Part shown: in pieces, positions 19,796 through 29,624 of the stretch | Position numbering within the stretch: position 1 is the stretch's first letter | How the letters are laid out: every line of letters begins with the position of its first letter | From: Legionella birminghamensis | Lineage (GTDB): Bacteria; Pseudomonadota; Gammaproteobacteria; Legionellales; Legionellaceae | Assembly (NCBI RefSeq): GCF_900452515.1 | Contig: NZ_UGNW01000001.1 | Coordinates: 2,480,001 to 2,544,000, forward strand | DNA: 64,000 bases | Direction of reading: 5' to 3' | Translations under genes and position numbers: made by a program | The notes under the pieces: model-generated | Database searches by the model: none | What the model saw: only the letters and a program-made list of their open reading frames with translations | What the model was told of the DNA's origin: nothing

Positions 19796-20902
19796 ATGTC
19801 ACAATTACAAGAATCAATGAATGCCCCATTGCGGCATATGGGAGCAACCGGCCTGGAAGCCCCGGAAATGGGTGCGGGACGCATTCACGTAGACGATAAG
19901 CAGATTATCAATTGCCGAGCTGATTTAAATCAGCTCGTACCTTTCAAGTACAAATGGGCCTGGGATAAATACCTTACTGGCTGCGCTAACCATTGGATGC
20001 CCAATGAAATTAACATGAGCGCCGATGTGGCCTTATGGAAAGATCCGAATGGATTAACCGAAGACGAGCGCTTGATTGTTCTTCGTAACCTTGGCTTTTT
20101 CTCAACCGCAGACTCACTGGTTGCCAATAATCTGGTATTGGCAGTGTATCGGCATATTACCAACCCGGAATGCCGCCAATACCTGCTGCGTCAGGCTTTC
20201 GAAGAAGCGCTGCATACGCATGCCTACCAATACGTTATCGAGAGCCTTGGTCTGGATGAAGCGGCTGTCTTTAATATGTATCGGGAAATTCCATCCGTTG
20301 CCACTAAAGCCGCCTGGGCACTGCCCTTTACCCAAAGCCTCGGCGATCCGAATTTCCATACAGGGACACCGGAAAATGATCAACGCCTGCTGCGCGATCT
20401 GATTGCCTTTTATGTGGTTTTCGAAGGTATTTTCTTCTATGTAGGCTTTACCCAGATTCTGTCCATGGGCCGACGTAATAAAATGGTAGGTACCTCTGAG
20501 CAATTCCAATATATTTTGCGCGATGAATCCATGCACATGAACTTTGGCATTGATGTGATTAATCAAATCAAAATTGAAAACCCGCATCTGTGGACGCCTG
20601 CTTTCAAAGAAGAAATGATTCAGCTGGTTCGTCAGGGTGTAGAACTGGAATATCAATATGCCAGAGATACCATGCCTCATGGCATCCTGGGAATGAACGC
20701 CGAAATGTTTGAAGAGTACCTGCATTTCATTGCCAATCGCCGTTTAAGCCAGATTGGCTTGCCCGAGCAGTACCCCGGGGCGGAAAACCCCTTCCCGTGG
20801 ATGAGTGAAATGATGGATCTCAAGAAAGAGAAAAACTTCTTTGAAACCCGTGTCATTGAATATCAGGCCGGCGGTACCTTAAGCTGGGATGATGAAGATT
20901 AA
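19796..20902 (+). CDS. nrdB: Class Ia ribonucleotide reductase, small (radical) subunit
   Basis: NrdB carries the di-iron centre and tyrosyl radical. The start at 19796 has a strong AAAGGAGA upstream; the frame extends slightly further but overlaps nrdA. Ligands and radical site are visible: EEALHTHAY gives Glu137, His140 and Tyr144 (the probable radical Tyr), [10 protein letters not shown] holds a second Glu, and [10 protein letters not shown] the last Glu/His pair. The C-terminus ends in acidic DDED, the type of tail that docks on NrdA. Length is 368 residues, close to the family norm. It is co-transcribed with nrdA under the NrdR/DnaA region. Confidence 0.96.
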   Translation: MSQLQESMNAPLRHMGATGLEAPEMGAGRIHVDDKQIINCRADLNQLVPFKYKWAWDKYLTGCANHWMPNEINMSADVALWKDPNGLTEDERLIVLRNLGFFSTADSLVANNLVLAVYRHITNPECRQYLLRQAFEEALHTHAYQYVIESLGLDEAAVFNMYREIPSVATKAAWALPFTQSLGDPNFHTGTPENDQRLLRDLIAFYVVFEGIFFYVGFTQILSMGRRNKMVGTSEQFQYILRDESMHMNFGIDVINQIKIENPHLWTPAFKEEMIQLVRQGVELEYQYARDTMPHGILGMNAEMFEEYLHFIANRRLSQIGLPEQYPGAENPFPWMSEMMDLKKEKNFFETRVIEYQAGGTLSWDDED

Positions 20903-20953
20903 AATCGCTTTATTCTGAAACGCTTTTTCCCGCAAAAAGCGGCCTCTTCCTTC

Positions 20954-20984
20954 AATCCCCGTTTACACGGGGATTAATTCTTTT
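20954..20984 (+). terminator. Probable terminator after nrdB
   Basis: AATCCCCGT and ACGGGGATT form a 9-bp stem with a 4-nt loop, followed by AATTCTTTT. It lies about 50 bp after the nrdB stop. Confidence 0.6.
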
Positions 20985-21081
20985 GACAAACCCTCATCAA
21001 AAAATGTAAAATTAGCGCAATTTAAGAACACAAAGACAGCTTTTAAACAAGCCAGCTTTCAATTTTATTAAGGATGCGCGA

Positions 21082-22140
21082 GTGGAATCTTTCAGCCAAA
21101 TTCAGGAATTATTAAGACAAGATAAACAAAAGGAAGACAAAACATCACCGGATAACAGGCCATTGTGTATGGTTTTCAAGCAAAAACTCACTGACTCCCC
21201 TCAAGCACCTTACCTGGATTTTGAGGATGAACTTAGAAATAAAGTAGACGGCAGCTGGCTGATTAGAGAAAGCGGTCAAACGGGGATGATTAGTTTATCC
21301 TACAAATTGGGAGGGAGAATCGATCATAAACGATTCGTTTATATAGGCAAGAAATGGAAGGTTGTCGATTATAAAAGAATCGCTGAGTTTTCTAAAAAGC
21401 CCTTCGAAGCACAGACAAAAGAGACAATGGTTAATGAGCTTATCGACTCCTTGTTGAAAATAATTTTTGAAAAATTACCTTTAACACCATCGGGGATGCT
21501 TCTTCCCCTGGAAACACAAGCCTCCGCAGAGGAGAGCTATTATCATTCCGGGCCTTACATTGTGTTGCAACATAAATTATCGCCCATTCAGAAAGTCTAT
21601 GATAAACCCCTTGATGCTCTGGCAAATAGCATAGAAGTGATAAAGAAAATAAGACAAAATCTGGACACTCAACAAGAGATGTCCGTTGTAAAAAGCCTGA
21701 AAGAGTATGAAAACTTTAGTCTCCCTCCAAGGGAATTGCTGAATGCCGCGTTAAACCAGGCAAAACCTTATAGAGAGGGAACGGCAAAACTCATGAAAGA
21801 TATTTTTGCTCAATGGCTTGAAGTAAATAAGCTGGGAACTGATTTATTCTGCCCTGTGACGCTCGATCTTTTCGATGAACCCTATGTCCTTACTTCAGGT
21901 AAAGTGGTAAATGCTTCCGCATGGCATGGAATCAATCAACACCGTAGTGAATGCCCGCTTACCAGAACCCCCATCGTACACCAGCCAGAACATGTTAAAG
22001 GCTATCGCAGGAAACTGGCGGAGGCATTAATGCAGTTTTATGACATGATTAAGGAATATCAGCTCAGCCTGAAAAACAGCGATAATCTTGTTCTGGAAGA
22101 TGACCTTGAGAAGGCGGAAGATCCCGCATTTCGCTATTAG
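21082..22140 (+). CDS. Putative effector: SH2-like domain plus U-box domain
   Basis: The GTG start at 21082 has AAGGA 7 nt upstream. Residues about 45-100 read like an SH2 domain: an alpha-A-like FEDELRN, then GSWLIRESG (compare FLVRES; Arg62 would be the phosphotyrosine-binding beta-B5 Arg), MISLSYKLGG, and HKRFVYIG as beta-D. Residues about 254-325 read like a U-box (LFCPVTLDLFDEPYVLTSG, VVNASAW, CPLTRTPI, then a helix), the fold that recruits E2 enzymes. The middle is helical, and the C-terminus is acidic (LEDDLEKAEDP), as in many Dot/Icm substrates. Legionella SH2 and U-box effectors are both established groups; this combination would recall eukaryotic Cbl. The domain calls come from reading the sequence, not a profile search. 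Confidence 0.72.
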   Translation: MESFSQIQELLRQDKQKEDKTSPDNRPLCMVFKQKLTDSPQAPYLDFEDELRNKVDGSWLIRESGQTGMISLSYKLGGRIDHKRFVYIGKKWKVVDYKRIAEFSKKPFEAQTKETMVNELIDSLLKIIFEKLPLTPSGMLLPLETQASAEESYYHSGPYIVLQHKLSPIQKVYDKPLDALANSIEVIKKIRQNLDTQQEMSVVKSLKEYENFSLPPRELLNAALNQAKPYREGTAKLMKDIFAQWLEVNKLGTDLFCPVTLDLFDEPYVLTSGKVVNASAWHGINQHRSECPLTRTPIVHQPEHVKGYRRKLAEALMQFYDMIKEYQLSLKNSDNLVLEDDLEKAEDPAFRY

Positions 22141-22169
22141 TTATCCCTGCTTAGCATTGGGTCCGAGGA

Positions 22170-22183
22170 GCCGCTTTAGCGGC
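22170..22183 (+). terminator. Small GC hairpin after the U-box gene
   Basis: GCCGCT and AGCGGC pair across a very short loop, 30 bp after the stop. There is no strong T-run, so it is a weak terminator candidate. Confidence 0.3.
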
Positions 22184-22223
22184 GTATCAAAGGCCCGCGG
22201 CATTTCGAGTTTTTGAAAACCGA

Positions 22224-22251
22224 TTGCACTTTCCCGCTTGCTCCTTATAAT
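22224..22251 (+). promoter_or_regulatory. Sigma-70-type promoter of proS
   Basis: TTGCAC (22224-22229), a 16-bp spacer, and a perfect TATAAT (22246-22251). Transcription would begin near 22258, which supports ATG 22282 as the proS start over the longer frame that begins at 22213. Confidence 0.7.
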
Positions 22252-22281
22252 AGCTTCATTGCAAAATTAACAGGAAAAACA

Positions 22282-23997
22282 ATGCGGGCTTCACAATGGT
22301 TCTTACCAACCCTTCGAGAAACGCCAAGTGACGCAGAAATTGTGTCGCAACAGCTGATGCTTCGTGCCGGTATGATTAGAAAGCTGGGTTCTGGTTTATA
22401 CAGCTGGCTGCCTATGGGGCTTAAAGTGTTGCAAAAAGTGGAGCAGATTGTCAGGGAGGAAATGAACCGCTCCCAGGCAATGGAAGTGCTTATGCCCGCC
22501 GTGCAGCCTGCGGAACTCTGGCAGGAAACTGGACGCTGGGATACCTTCGGCGGCCAGCTGCTCACCATGACCGATAGTAATGAGCGGCATTACTGTTTTG
22601 GACCTACTCATGAAGAAGTCATTACAGACATAATGCGTAATGAACTGCAGTCTTACAAGCAATTACCAGTCAACTTCTATCAAATACAAACTAAATTCCG
22701 CGATGAAATCAGACCTCGTTTCGGGGTAATGCGCGCCCGTGAATTTATTATGAAAGATGCCTATTCCTTTCATCTAAGCCAAGAGAGCCTGCAAGCCACT
22801 TACAATACCATGTATCAGACCTATTGCCGGATTTTTACCCGTCTGGGCTTGCGCTATCGCGCTGTTGAAGCAGATAGCGGCGCCATTGGCGGCTCTGCAT
22901 CCCATGAGTTTCAGGTGCTGGCTGACTCGGGTGAAGATATTATTTTCTATAGTAATGAAAGCGACTACGCTGCAAACGTTGAACAGGCGAGATCCCTGAT
23001 TCCAGCGAAAGCCGAGCCTGATTTGAGCCAGGAAATACAGCTGGTCGATACCCCTGACATGCGAAGCATCGAAGAAGTCGCTGGCTATTTAAAAGTGTCT
23101 TCCGGGGAAGTGGTTAAAACACTCATCGTGGACGGCCGCGAGCACCCACTGGTTGCGCTGGTATTGCGTGGCGATGATGAGTTAAATGAAGTCAAAGCAT
23201 CCAAGCATCCCTTAGTGAAATCCCCGCTTCGCTTTGCCGACGAGCAGCAGGTTAAATCCTCATTGCCAGCACCAGTTGGCTCCCTGGGTCCTGTAGGATT
23301 GTCCATCCCTTTGATTGTTGATCACCATGCCCTGGCCTTAAGCCATTTCGTCTGTGGTGCCAATGCAGAGCACAAGCACTACACGCATGCCTGCTGGGAG
23401 AGGGATGCGCAATATCAAGATGCCTATGATCTACGCAATGTGAAAGAAGGCGATGCCAGCCCGGACGGCAAAGGGACTTTATCCTCCTGCCGCGGTATTG
23501 AAGTTGGCCATGTGTTTCAGTTAGGCGACAAATATGCGGCAGCAATGAATGCCTCTGTTATCAATGAGGAGGGGCAGTTACAAGTGATGCAGATGGGTTG
23601 TTATGGCATAGGGATTTCCCGCGTGGTGGCTGCAGCCATTGAGCAGCATCACGATGAACGCGGTATTATCTGGCCTTTGTCCATAGCCCCCTTCCATCTG
23701 GTTATCATTCCGATTAATGCGCACCGCTCTGAGATAGTCAGAACGACTGCAGAGGATCTATACCAGCAATTAACCGCGCAGGGTGTGGAAGTATTGCTTG
23801 ATGACCGTAATGAAAGGCCCGGTGTACTGTTTGCTGATTCTGATTTGGTAGGGATCCCTCACCGCCTGGTGATCAGCGAGCGGCATTTGGAACAACAGGC
23901 GGTTGAATATAAAGCGCGAAATAAAGCAGAGCTTGATATGATCCCCTTAGCGGAAGTAAGTGGATTTGTAAAAGGCTTGATGTCGCAACTTTCGTAG
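22282..23997 (+). CDS. proS: Prolyl-tRNA synthetase
   Basis: Charges tRNA-Pro. The 571-residue product is of the long bacterial type (E. coli 572). Class II motifs are present: GLYSWLPMG in motif 1, the [11 protein letters not shown] and [19 protein letters not shown] blocks (motif 2), and [17 protein letters not shown] (motif 3). Between motifs 2 and 3 lies the INS editing domain (about 225-405) that clears Ala-tRNA-Pro, with VVKTLIVDG and [11 protein letters not shown]. The start [15 protein letters not shown] aligns with E. coli MRTSQYLLSTLKETP. The stop codon TAG lies inside the left arm of a palindromic repeat shared with the convergent gene. Confidence 0.97.
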   Translation: MRASQWFLPTLRETPSDAEIVSQQLMLRAGMIRKLGSGLYSWLPMGLKVLQKVEQIVREEMNRSQAMEVLMPAVQPAELWQETGRWDTFGGQLLTMTDSNERHYCFGPTHEEVITDIMRNELQSYKQLPVNFYQIQTKFRDEIRPRFGVMRAREFIMKDAYSFHLSQESLQATYNTMYQTYCRIFTRLGLRYRAVEADSGAIGGSASHEFQVLADSGEDIIFYSNESDYAANVEQARSLIPAKAEPDLSQEIQLVDTPDMRSIEEVAGYLKVSSGEVVKTLIVDGREHPLVALVLRGDDELNEVKASKHPLVKSPLRFADEQQVKSSLPAPVGSLGPVGLSIPLIVDHHALALSHFVCGANAEHKHYTHACWERDAQYQDAYDLRNVKEGDASPDGKGTLSSCRGIEVGHVFQLGDKYAAAMNASVINEEGQLQVMQMGCYGIGISRVVAAAIEQHHDERGIIWPLSIAPFHLVIIPINAHRSEIVRTTAEDLYQQLTAQGVEVLLDDRNERPGVLFADSDLVGIPHRLVISERHLEQQAVEYKARNKAELDMIPLAEVSGFVKGLMSQLS

Positions 23998-24083
23998 GTT
24001 GGGCTGTAAAGCCCAACAACAATGTGTCCAGGGACTCATTGTTTTATCAAGTATCCATTGTTGGGCTTTACAGCCCAACCTAC
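23994..24083. repeat. Perfect 24-bp inverted repeat between convergent genes
   Basis: The arms 23994-24017 and 24060-24083 are exact complements (each contains TAGGTTGGGCTGTAAAGCC or its reverse) separated by 42 bp; each arm is itself a small palindrome. The proS stop codon lies in the left arm, and the stop of the opposite gene uses the last base of the right arm. The structure can act as a bidirectional terminator. It belongs to the same family as 4351, 35929 and 47177. Confidence 0.85.
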
Positions 24084-26593
24084 TATCCAATGGACATTGG
24101 GTAGAAACGCGGTTCATCCACTTCTTCACTGAGGGGCTTCTTCAATAAGCCGCAGATAATTGAATAGAGGTGACTGCCGCTAGCTCCTCTCAGAGTACCA
24201 TGCGAATTATTTTTAATTTGTATTTCACATTCACGCAATGCATTAATTTTTTCAAAGGGACTACAGTCGGATCTTAATTTCAAAATCAAATCTTCTGCCA
24301 TTTGCATCCTCTCCTCGCCTAATCTCCTATGCGTCAAAAATCTCATAAATGAATGCGCTCGCTCGCTGTTGGCTCTAAGGTAAACTTCCAGTCTTGCAAT
24401 TGCTGCTTCAGAATCAAACTGTTTAATCAACTCCAGGTCTTCGGGTGTGTATTGGGACTCCCTTAGGGCAGAAAACTCCTCTTCACTGCATTTTAATTGG
24501 GCTGAGGTAAACCTGGATAAAATAGTAATGCGAAGCTTAAGCGAGGGAAATAAACTGGCGAATTCTTTTAATTCGGATAGGGAATTAATCCAGGACTCCC
24601 ATTCAACCAATTCCAAATAATTATCATGATGAAATTCGGATATTTCACCTAAATATAGGGCAAATAAGGTTTGGTTGCAAATGACACCGCTAAACTTTTT
24701 AATAAGCAGCAACTTAAATCCACCCTGGCTTGCCTGCACCAGGGGAAAAAGCGTATCGCTGTCTTTTACCTGCTCACTGTACTTTAAAAATAGAAGCTTA
24801 ATCAATAAAGATTGCAGTTCAATATAATTTTGCCAGGCCAGATAATGTTTTTTCCAGGTTTCGAAAGATGTAGTATGAGTTTCTATTTGCTCCGCCAATA
24901 AAGTATACAGCTTCGAGGAAGACAGCAGCTGTTGGATAGTATGACAATTCTTTGGACTCAACCATTCGTAGAGACGGGGCTTGATGAAATTTAGAACTTC
25001 ATCAATCACCTCAGCGCTAACTTTATTGAGTAAAGCAACCAAGTCTTCGCAGGAAAGAACTCCAGGGGCTAACTGCTGGGCATATTTTTTTCTCATACCG
25101 CTTGCAACTTCTGGATGAAGAGCCTTTGTCAGCAGCTTAAATTTGCTTTTACTATTGTATTCCTGCGTCAGTTTTTCAAAATGCGTATCGAGAATAAGCT
25201 GTTGCTGTATACCGGTAAAAAATGGAAGTAACCGATGCAGATTTGTTTCATACGGCATATCCCTCAAACACGAATCAGCAATCCTAGCAGCCACTTTTGT
25301 AATGATACCCCGCAAACCGTTTAAATTTCTGATACTTCCATAACGTTTTATACAGGGTGCGATAAAATCAGCGGCTAAATTCAGATTATAGGGAGAAGTT
25401 TTTAACACCAATCCTATGAATTTTTCATGAAACTCAGAATCATCACCGTCAAGCATGGGAGGGCGTTTGGCAAGCGCATTTAAAACATCCGGCAGTAAAG
25501 TGTCCATAGCAGGCAAACTGTCCTGCTGCTGGTCTTCTTTTTGAATAGAAATATTAAAGAGCGCAGGGTATTGATTCAGGTACTCAACAAGAGTATCGGA
25601 TATCTGATGGGTACAAGGAAAAATATTTTCGGCTAATACACGGCTTACTTCCTCTTCTGTCAGTTCAATTTTCAAATGAAAAAAGAGGCAGAGCAAATAG
25701 CTTTCAAGAGTGGCCTGCCCATAGCCGTAAGATTTTAATTTTAGATCTTTTACCAATATTTCTATTGGAGCAGCATTTGTTTCCTGAGGCAAACTAAGGT
25801 CAGGAGACAATTCACTCCATAGGTTATGAAAAACATGTACCGCATCGCCCAAGGCTTTATTATCAGCTAACTGCTCATTACCAGCATCCGATTTGGAGGA
25901 CTTCCTAAGCTCAGTGGCTAATCGTTTGATAGCAAAACCCAGTGAATTATTGTCGTATCTGCGTGTATGATGCTGTTTCAGAGTTCGTATAAATCGTTGA
26001 CTTGCTTCGCCTGTGACTTCTTCCAGATTAACAAAATCCCTGCCGCCTAATTGATACTTTAGCTGGGCATCAGCCGGCTGAAAATCAGGGAGAACATAAT
26101 CACTGTTAAGGGCTGCGTATTCAAAAATTTCCCTGATTGGAATTAATTTCGTGTAATCCTGGTTAACAATATAATCTTCCAGCTTAAAATGACCATCATC
26201 TTCCGTTTCGAATTTAAGTGAACTAGCGAGTCGATTTAAACCCAGCAGGCTCGGCATTAAAATAGTACAAACCGCCTCTCCCGGACGAGCAATTCCCTCT
26301 GCCACTTTCAGACAAAACTGGTTAACCGGTAAAAAGGGGAAGCGTGTATAGGCAAGATTATTATTTTTGAGTACTTTCCAGCGCGTTTTAAAATAATCTC
26401 TTATTTCCTTGACAGTGCTTGCTGAAAGTACGGAATCGTCATCCTTATCGATGAATTGGGCAAAAAGAGAAAACGTGTAGTCAGATTCAATCCGAATGAT
26501 CTCTAATATTTCGGCGTCAATTTCGAGTGAAAAATCGACAGCTTTCTTTTGATAAACATGAACTAAATCTTTAAGCTGTTTAACTGTTATCAT
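24083..26593 (-). CDS. Large unrecognised helical protein, candidate effector
   Basis: I do not recognise a known domain in this 836-residue protein. It opens MITVKQLKDLVHVYQKK, has no signal peptide or clear transmembrane helix, and is dominated by predicted helical, leucine-rich segments. The last ~120 residues carry a charged region (RAHSFMRFLTHRRLGEERMQ, then LILKLRSDCSPFEKIN and LRGASGSHLYSIICGLLKK) that reminds me of helical C-terminal modules in Legionella-specific proteins. The DNA is more AT-rich than proS next to it. It stands alone, convergent with proS. Size, composition and lack of housekeeping homology would fit a Dot/Icm substrate, but there is no direct proof. Confidence 0.7.
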   Translation of the reverse strand: MITVKQLKDLVHVYQKKAVDFSLEIDAEILEIIRIESDYTFSLFAQFIDKDDDSVLSASTVKEIRDYFKTRWKVLKNNNLAYTRFPFLPVNQFCLKVAEGIARPGEAVCTILMPSLLGLNRLASSLKFETEDDGHFKLEDYIVNQDYTKLIPIREIFEYAALNSDYVLPDFQPADAQLKYQLGGRDFVNLEEVTGEASQRFIRTLKQHHTRRYDNNSLGFAIKRLATELRKSSKSDAGNEQLADNKALGDAVHVFHNLWSELSPDLSLPQETNAAPIEILVKDLKLKSYGYGQATLESYLLCLFFHLKIELTEEEVSRVLAENIFPCTHQISDTLVEYLNQYPALFNISIQKEDQQQDSLPAMDTLLPDVLNALAKRPPMLDGDDSEFHEKFIGLVLKTSPYNLNLAADFIAPCIKRYGSIRNLNGLRGIITKVAARIADSCLRDMPYETNLHRLLPFFTGIQQQLILDTHFEKLTQEYNSKSKFKLLTKALHPEVASGMRKKYAQQLAPGVLSCEDLVALLNKVSAEVIDEVLNFIKPRLYEWLSPKNCHTIQQLLSSSKLYTLLAEQIETHTTSFETWKKHYLAWQNYIELQSLLIKLLFLKYSEQVKDSDTLFPLVQASQGGFKLLLIKKFSGVICNQTLFALYLGEISEFHHDNYLELVEWESWINSLSELKEFASLFPSLKLRITILSRFTSAQLKCSEEEFSALRESQYTPEDLELIKQFDSEAAIARLEVYLRANSERAHSFMRFLTHRRLGEERMQMAEDLILKLRSDCSPFEKINALRECEIQIKNNSHGTLRGASGSHLYSIICGLLKKPLSEEVDEPRFYPMSIG

Positions 26594-26676
26594 GGGGGAT
26601 AGATTCTAAAATGAGATGTGCAATTTTAATTCATTTCAGTCAAATTATCAACAAATCACTGCAACTACTCCCTGGC

Positions 26677-28494
26677 TTAAGATAAAACACTATCCAGTAA
26701 TTTCCTGGTATATTCCTCCCGCGGGAACTTCATAATCTGCTCCACGCTTCCTCTCTCCACTTCTTTCCCATTGCGCATCACTAATACTTCATCGGCAATG
26801 TAAGAGACTACTGACATATTGTGCGTGATAAACAAATAGGAAACGCCCAGTTCATACTGCAATTCCTTGAGCAGATTTAAAATTTGTGCCTGCACGGAAA
26901 CATCAAGGGCGCTGGTGGGTTCATCGCAGATTAAAATTTCTGGTTCGGTTGCCAGGGCTCGTGCAATGCAAACCCGCTGTCTTTGTCCGCCAGAAAATTG
27001 ATGCGGATAGCGGTTTAAACAATTGCGGGGAAGATTGACCTGCTCCAATAATTGCTGCTGCCGGCTTTGGATGAATGATTTGGACAGCCCTTGGGCAATC
27101 ATACCCTCCGCTATGATTTCCCCAACAGTCATACGGGGATTTAATGAAGAAAATGGATCTTGAAAAACAATTTGCAGTTTCTTACGGTAATCGCGCATAT
27201 CGCTGCTGTTAAAATGATGAATATTATCCCCTTTAAACCGAATTTCACCAGAGGTGACTGGCTGTAATTTTAATATGCTTCGGCATACAGTTGTTTTGCC
27301 GCAGCCCGACTCCCCCACCAGCGCCAATGTTTTTGCCTGATGCAAATCCAGCGACAAGCCATCCACAGCTTTAATCATCGGCTGGTTCTTCTTAAACAAG
27401 CCTCTTCCCAACTTAAAATAAACGCTTAAATCATTTACTGATAAACAAACTGGCGTTTCCTGCTCCTCCCTGCTCCATAAAGTCTCGGTGCGTTTTAAGG
27501 GAGGCAGTTCCTGTAATTCAGGATAAAGATGGCAGCGAATACTGTAATCTGCCGATTGCTGTAAAACAGGAACCTCCTTACGGCAGCGATCAAAAGCATA
27601 GGCACAGCGTGGATGAAACAGGCATCCCGAAGGTAAATCATCCAAAGAAGGCACAGCTCCTGCAATCGTCTGCAATCGGCTATGGCGCTTTTCAAAATCA
27701 GGCAAGGAAGCCATCAACTGCCGCGAGTAAGGATGCTTCAGATGCATGAAAAACGCTTTGACTGGTGCCGCTTCCACTAATTGCCCGGCGTACATCACAC
27801 AGACATGATCAGCAACCGCCTTGACTACTCCTAAATCATGGGTAATTAGCAGCATGCTCATCTGACGTTGCTGCTGTAGTTTTTTTAACAAGCTTAAAAT
27901 TTGAGCCTGGATAGTGACATCCAAAGCAGTGGTCGGTTCATCAGCAATGAGAATTTCGGGTTGATTCGCTAAAGCCATGGCAATCACAATCCGTTGCTTC
28001 TGCCCACCTGACAGTTGATGTGGGTATTGTTGCAAACGAAGTTCCGGATCAGGGATTTCAACTTCTTTCAGTAAATCTATCAGACGATCGCGCAATGCAC
28101 TCCCGGATATTCTCTGGTAACGGCACACGGCTTCTGCCAATTGCGCATCAATTCGCAAGACGGGATTCAAAGCAGTCATGGGCTCCTGAAAAATCATCGC
28201 CAAACGCTTACCACGCAAGGCCCGCATTAACTTTTCCGGCAAATCCAAAATATCTTGATTTTCAATCAGAATCTGGCTTTTTCCGCCATAGCAAGCTTTT
28301 GTTGGCAGTAATCGCATTAAACCTAAGGCAGTAATTGACTTTCCACAGCCAGACTCACCGAGCAAAGCCAGGGTTTTCCCAGGTAATAATGAAAAATCAA
28401 GCCGCTCAACCGCCCGGGTTGTTTTCTGCTCTATTTCAAAATAGATCGATAGATCTTTAACTTCTGTTGCAGCCTTTAATGTATTCATAATCAC
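26677..28494 (-). CDS. Fused peptide ABC transporter ATPase (OppD-OppF type)
   Basis: One 605-residue polypeptide carries two nucleotide-binding domains of the oligopeptide/dipeptide/nickel importer class, like YejF or GsiA. Half 1 has Walker A GESGCGKS (about 49-56), LSGGQKQR and IADEPTTALD, followed by the oligopeptide C-terminal extension with the cysteine motif GCLFHPRCAYAFDRC. Half 2 has GESGCGKTT, FSGGQRQR and ICDEPTSALD. Both sites look intact. No permease or substrate-binding protein lies beside it, so its partners must be encoded elsewhere. A second Met (MNTLKAA) two codons in is an equally likely start. Confidence 0.9.
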   Translation of the reverse strand: MIMNTLKAATEVKDLSIYFEIEQKTTRAVERLDFSLLPGKTLALLGESGCGKSITALGLMRLLPTKACYGGKSQILIENQDILDLPEKLMRALRGKRLAMIFQEPMTALNPVLRIDAQLAEAVCRYQRISGSALRDRLIDLLKEVEIPDPELRLQQYPHQLSGGQKQRIVIAMALANQPEILIADEPTTALDVTIQAQILSLLKKLQQQRQMSMLLITHDLGVVKAVADHVCVMYAGQLVEAAPVKAFFMHLKHPYSRQLMASLPDFEKRHSRLQTIAGAVPSLDDLPSGCLFHPRCAYAFDRCRKEVPVLQQSADYSIRCHLYPELQELPPLKRTETLWSREEQETPVCLSVNDLSVYFKLGRGLFKKNQPMIKAVDGLSLDLHQAKTLALVGESGCGKTTVCRSILKLQPVTSGEIRFKGDNIHHFNSSDMRDYRKKLQIVFQDPFSSLNPRMTVGEIIAEGMIAQGLSKSFIQSRQQQLLEQVNLPRNCLNRYPHQFSGGQRQRVCIARALATEPEILICDEPTSALDVSVQAQILNLLKELQYELGVSYLFITHNMSVVSYIADEVLVMRNGKEVERGSVEQIMKFPREEYTRKLLDSVLS

Positions 28495-28528
28495 TTCGTT
28501 TTAAAAATCCTGTTTAAAAGCCATGGGT

Positions 28529-28736
28529 CCCGCGGTCAAGCCGCGGGAATTCGAAGAAGCTGCCGCGGGAATTCGGAGAAGCTGCCGCGGGAAATCGGAG
28601 AAGCTGCCGCGGGAAATCGGAGAAGCTGCCGCGGGAATTCGGAGAAGCTGCCGCAGCCATGGAGAAGGTCCCGCCGCATACCGATCCCCGCAGCTTCAAG
28701 CATCTCCGAATCCCCGCGGCTTGACCGCGGGGCCCA
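28529..28736. repeat. GC-rich 22-bp repeat array at the oxyR 3' end
   Basis: Five units beginning CCGCGGGAA at 28541, 28563, 28585, 28607 and 28629 (22-bp period), a degenerate one at 28651, then two units in the opposite orientation (28683 and 28707, ATCCCCGC) ending in GACCGCGGGGCCC. The order of orientations is opposite to that at 16.3 kb (GGGCCC ends face outward), and no conserved core is present. It fills the gap between the ABC ATPase start and the oxyR stop. Confidence 0.85.
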
Positions 28737-29624
28737 TCACTGAACCAAGGGATTAATTATTCCTTCAATCAGCTTCGCCAATAACTGCAGGCACTCCAGC
28801 TTCACAGTCTGTGCCCGATAATAAAGTGCAATCGTTCGATAAGGGACTGGCTCAGCGAAAGGAAGCACCTTCAGGTTTTCTGTAATATTTCGCACTGCCA
28901 GGGCAGGCAAAAGCGTGACGCCAAGCCCCGACTCCACCATCAAACGTAAGGTTTCCAGACTGGTTGCTGTAAAATCAACGCTGGTTTTTGCTTTGGCTGA
29001 TCTGCAAATATCCATAGCCTGCTCCCTCAGGCAATGGCCTTCTTCAAGCAGCAGCACTGATTGTTCAGCCAAATCATTAAGTTTGATTGGTCCATTTTTA
29101 GAAAAGGGATAATTTTTTGAGTATGCAAAATAAAATGGCTCTTTAAAGAGCATGACCGATTCAAAATCAGCCTCGACTGGGGTGGCCATAATGGCAGCGT
29201 CCAAATCGCCCTGAGCCAGTTTGGCGGAGAGACGATGCGTTTGCTCTTCAATAAGCCATACCCGCAGCTTTGGAAACCGCTTTTGGATTTGCGGCATAAT
29301 CAACGGGAGAAAATAAGGCGCTAGCGTGGGGATCACTCCTAAGCGTAGTTCGCCAGACAAGGGATCGGATAAAGACTCGGCCATATCCTTTAACTCTTGT
29401 GTTTCATGCAGAACCGATTGGGCTTTGGCTAAGACTTTACGACCTGCTTCTGTTAAAATCACCTGTCTATTGGAGCGTTCGAACAGCTTGATACCTAATT
29501 CATCCTCCAGTTTCTTCAGCTGCATGCTTAAAGTAGGCTGGCTAATGTGACAAAGCTTGGCCGCATCGCCAAAATGCTGTGTTTTTGCCAGGACAACAAA
29601 ATAATGTAAATCGCGTAAATTCAT
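28737..29624 (-). CDS. oxyR: Hydrogen-peroxide-sensing regulator OxyR (LysR family)
   Basis: The LysR-type protein has an N-terminal helix-turn-helix (about 1-60, HFGDAAKLCHISQPTLSMQ) and a periplasmic-binding-like effector domain. The decisive feature is EEGHCLREQAMDIC: two cysteines nine residues apart (about C198 and C207), equivalent to E. coli Cys199 and Cys208 that form the disulfide on oxidation, followed by FTATSLETLRLMVESG. I prefer the Met at 29624 (MNLRDLHYF, as in E. coli MNIRDLEYL) with TGGA at good spacing; two more codons exist upstream. It is divergent from an MFS gene with about 120 bp of AT-rich DNA between them. Confidence 0.93.
   Translation of the reverse strand: MNLRDLHYFVVLAKTQHFGDAAKLCHISQPTLSMQLKKLEDELGIKLFERSNRQVILTEAGRKVLAKAQSVLHETQELKDMAESLSDPLSGELRLGVIPTLAPYFLPLIMPQIQKRFPKLRVWLIEEQTHRLSAKLAQGDLDAAIMATPVEADFESVMLFKEPFYFAYSKNYPFSKNGPIKLNDLAEQSVLLLEEGHCLREQAMDICRSAKAKTSVDFTATSLETLRLMVESGLGVTLLPALAVRNITENLKVLPFAEPVPYRTIALYYRAQTVKLECLQLLAKLIEGIINPLVQ

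Noticed and set aside
20114-20725. 203-codon antisense frame inside nrdB
   Set aside because: nrdB is fully supported by iron-ligand motifs on the other strand; the antisense frame is a codon-usage shadow.
28514-28756. Open frames in the 28.6-kb array
   Set aside because: Repeat-driven, no start signal, and one runs into the oxyR 3' end on the opposite strand.
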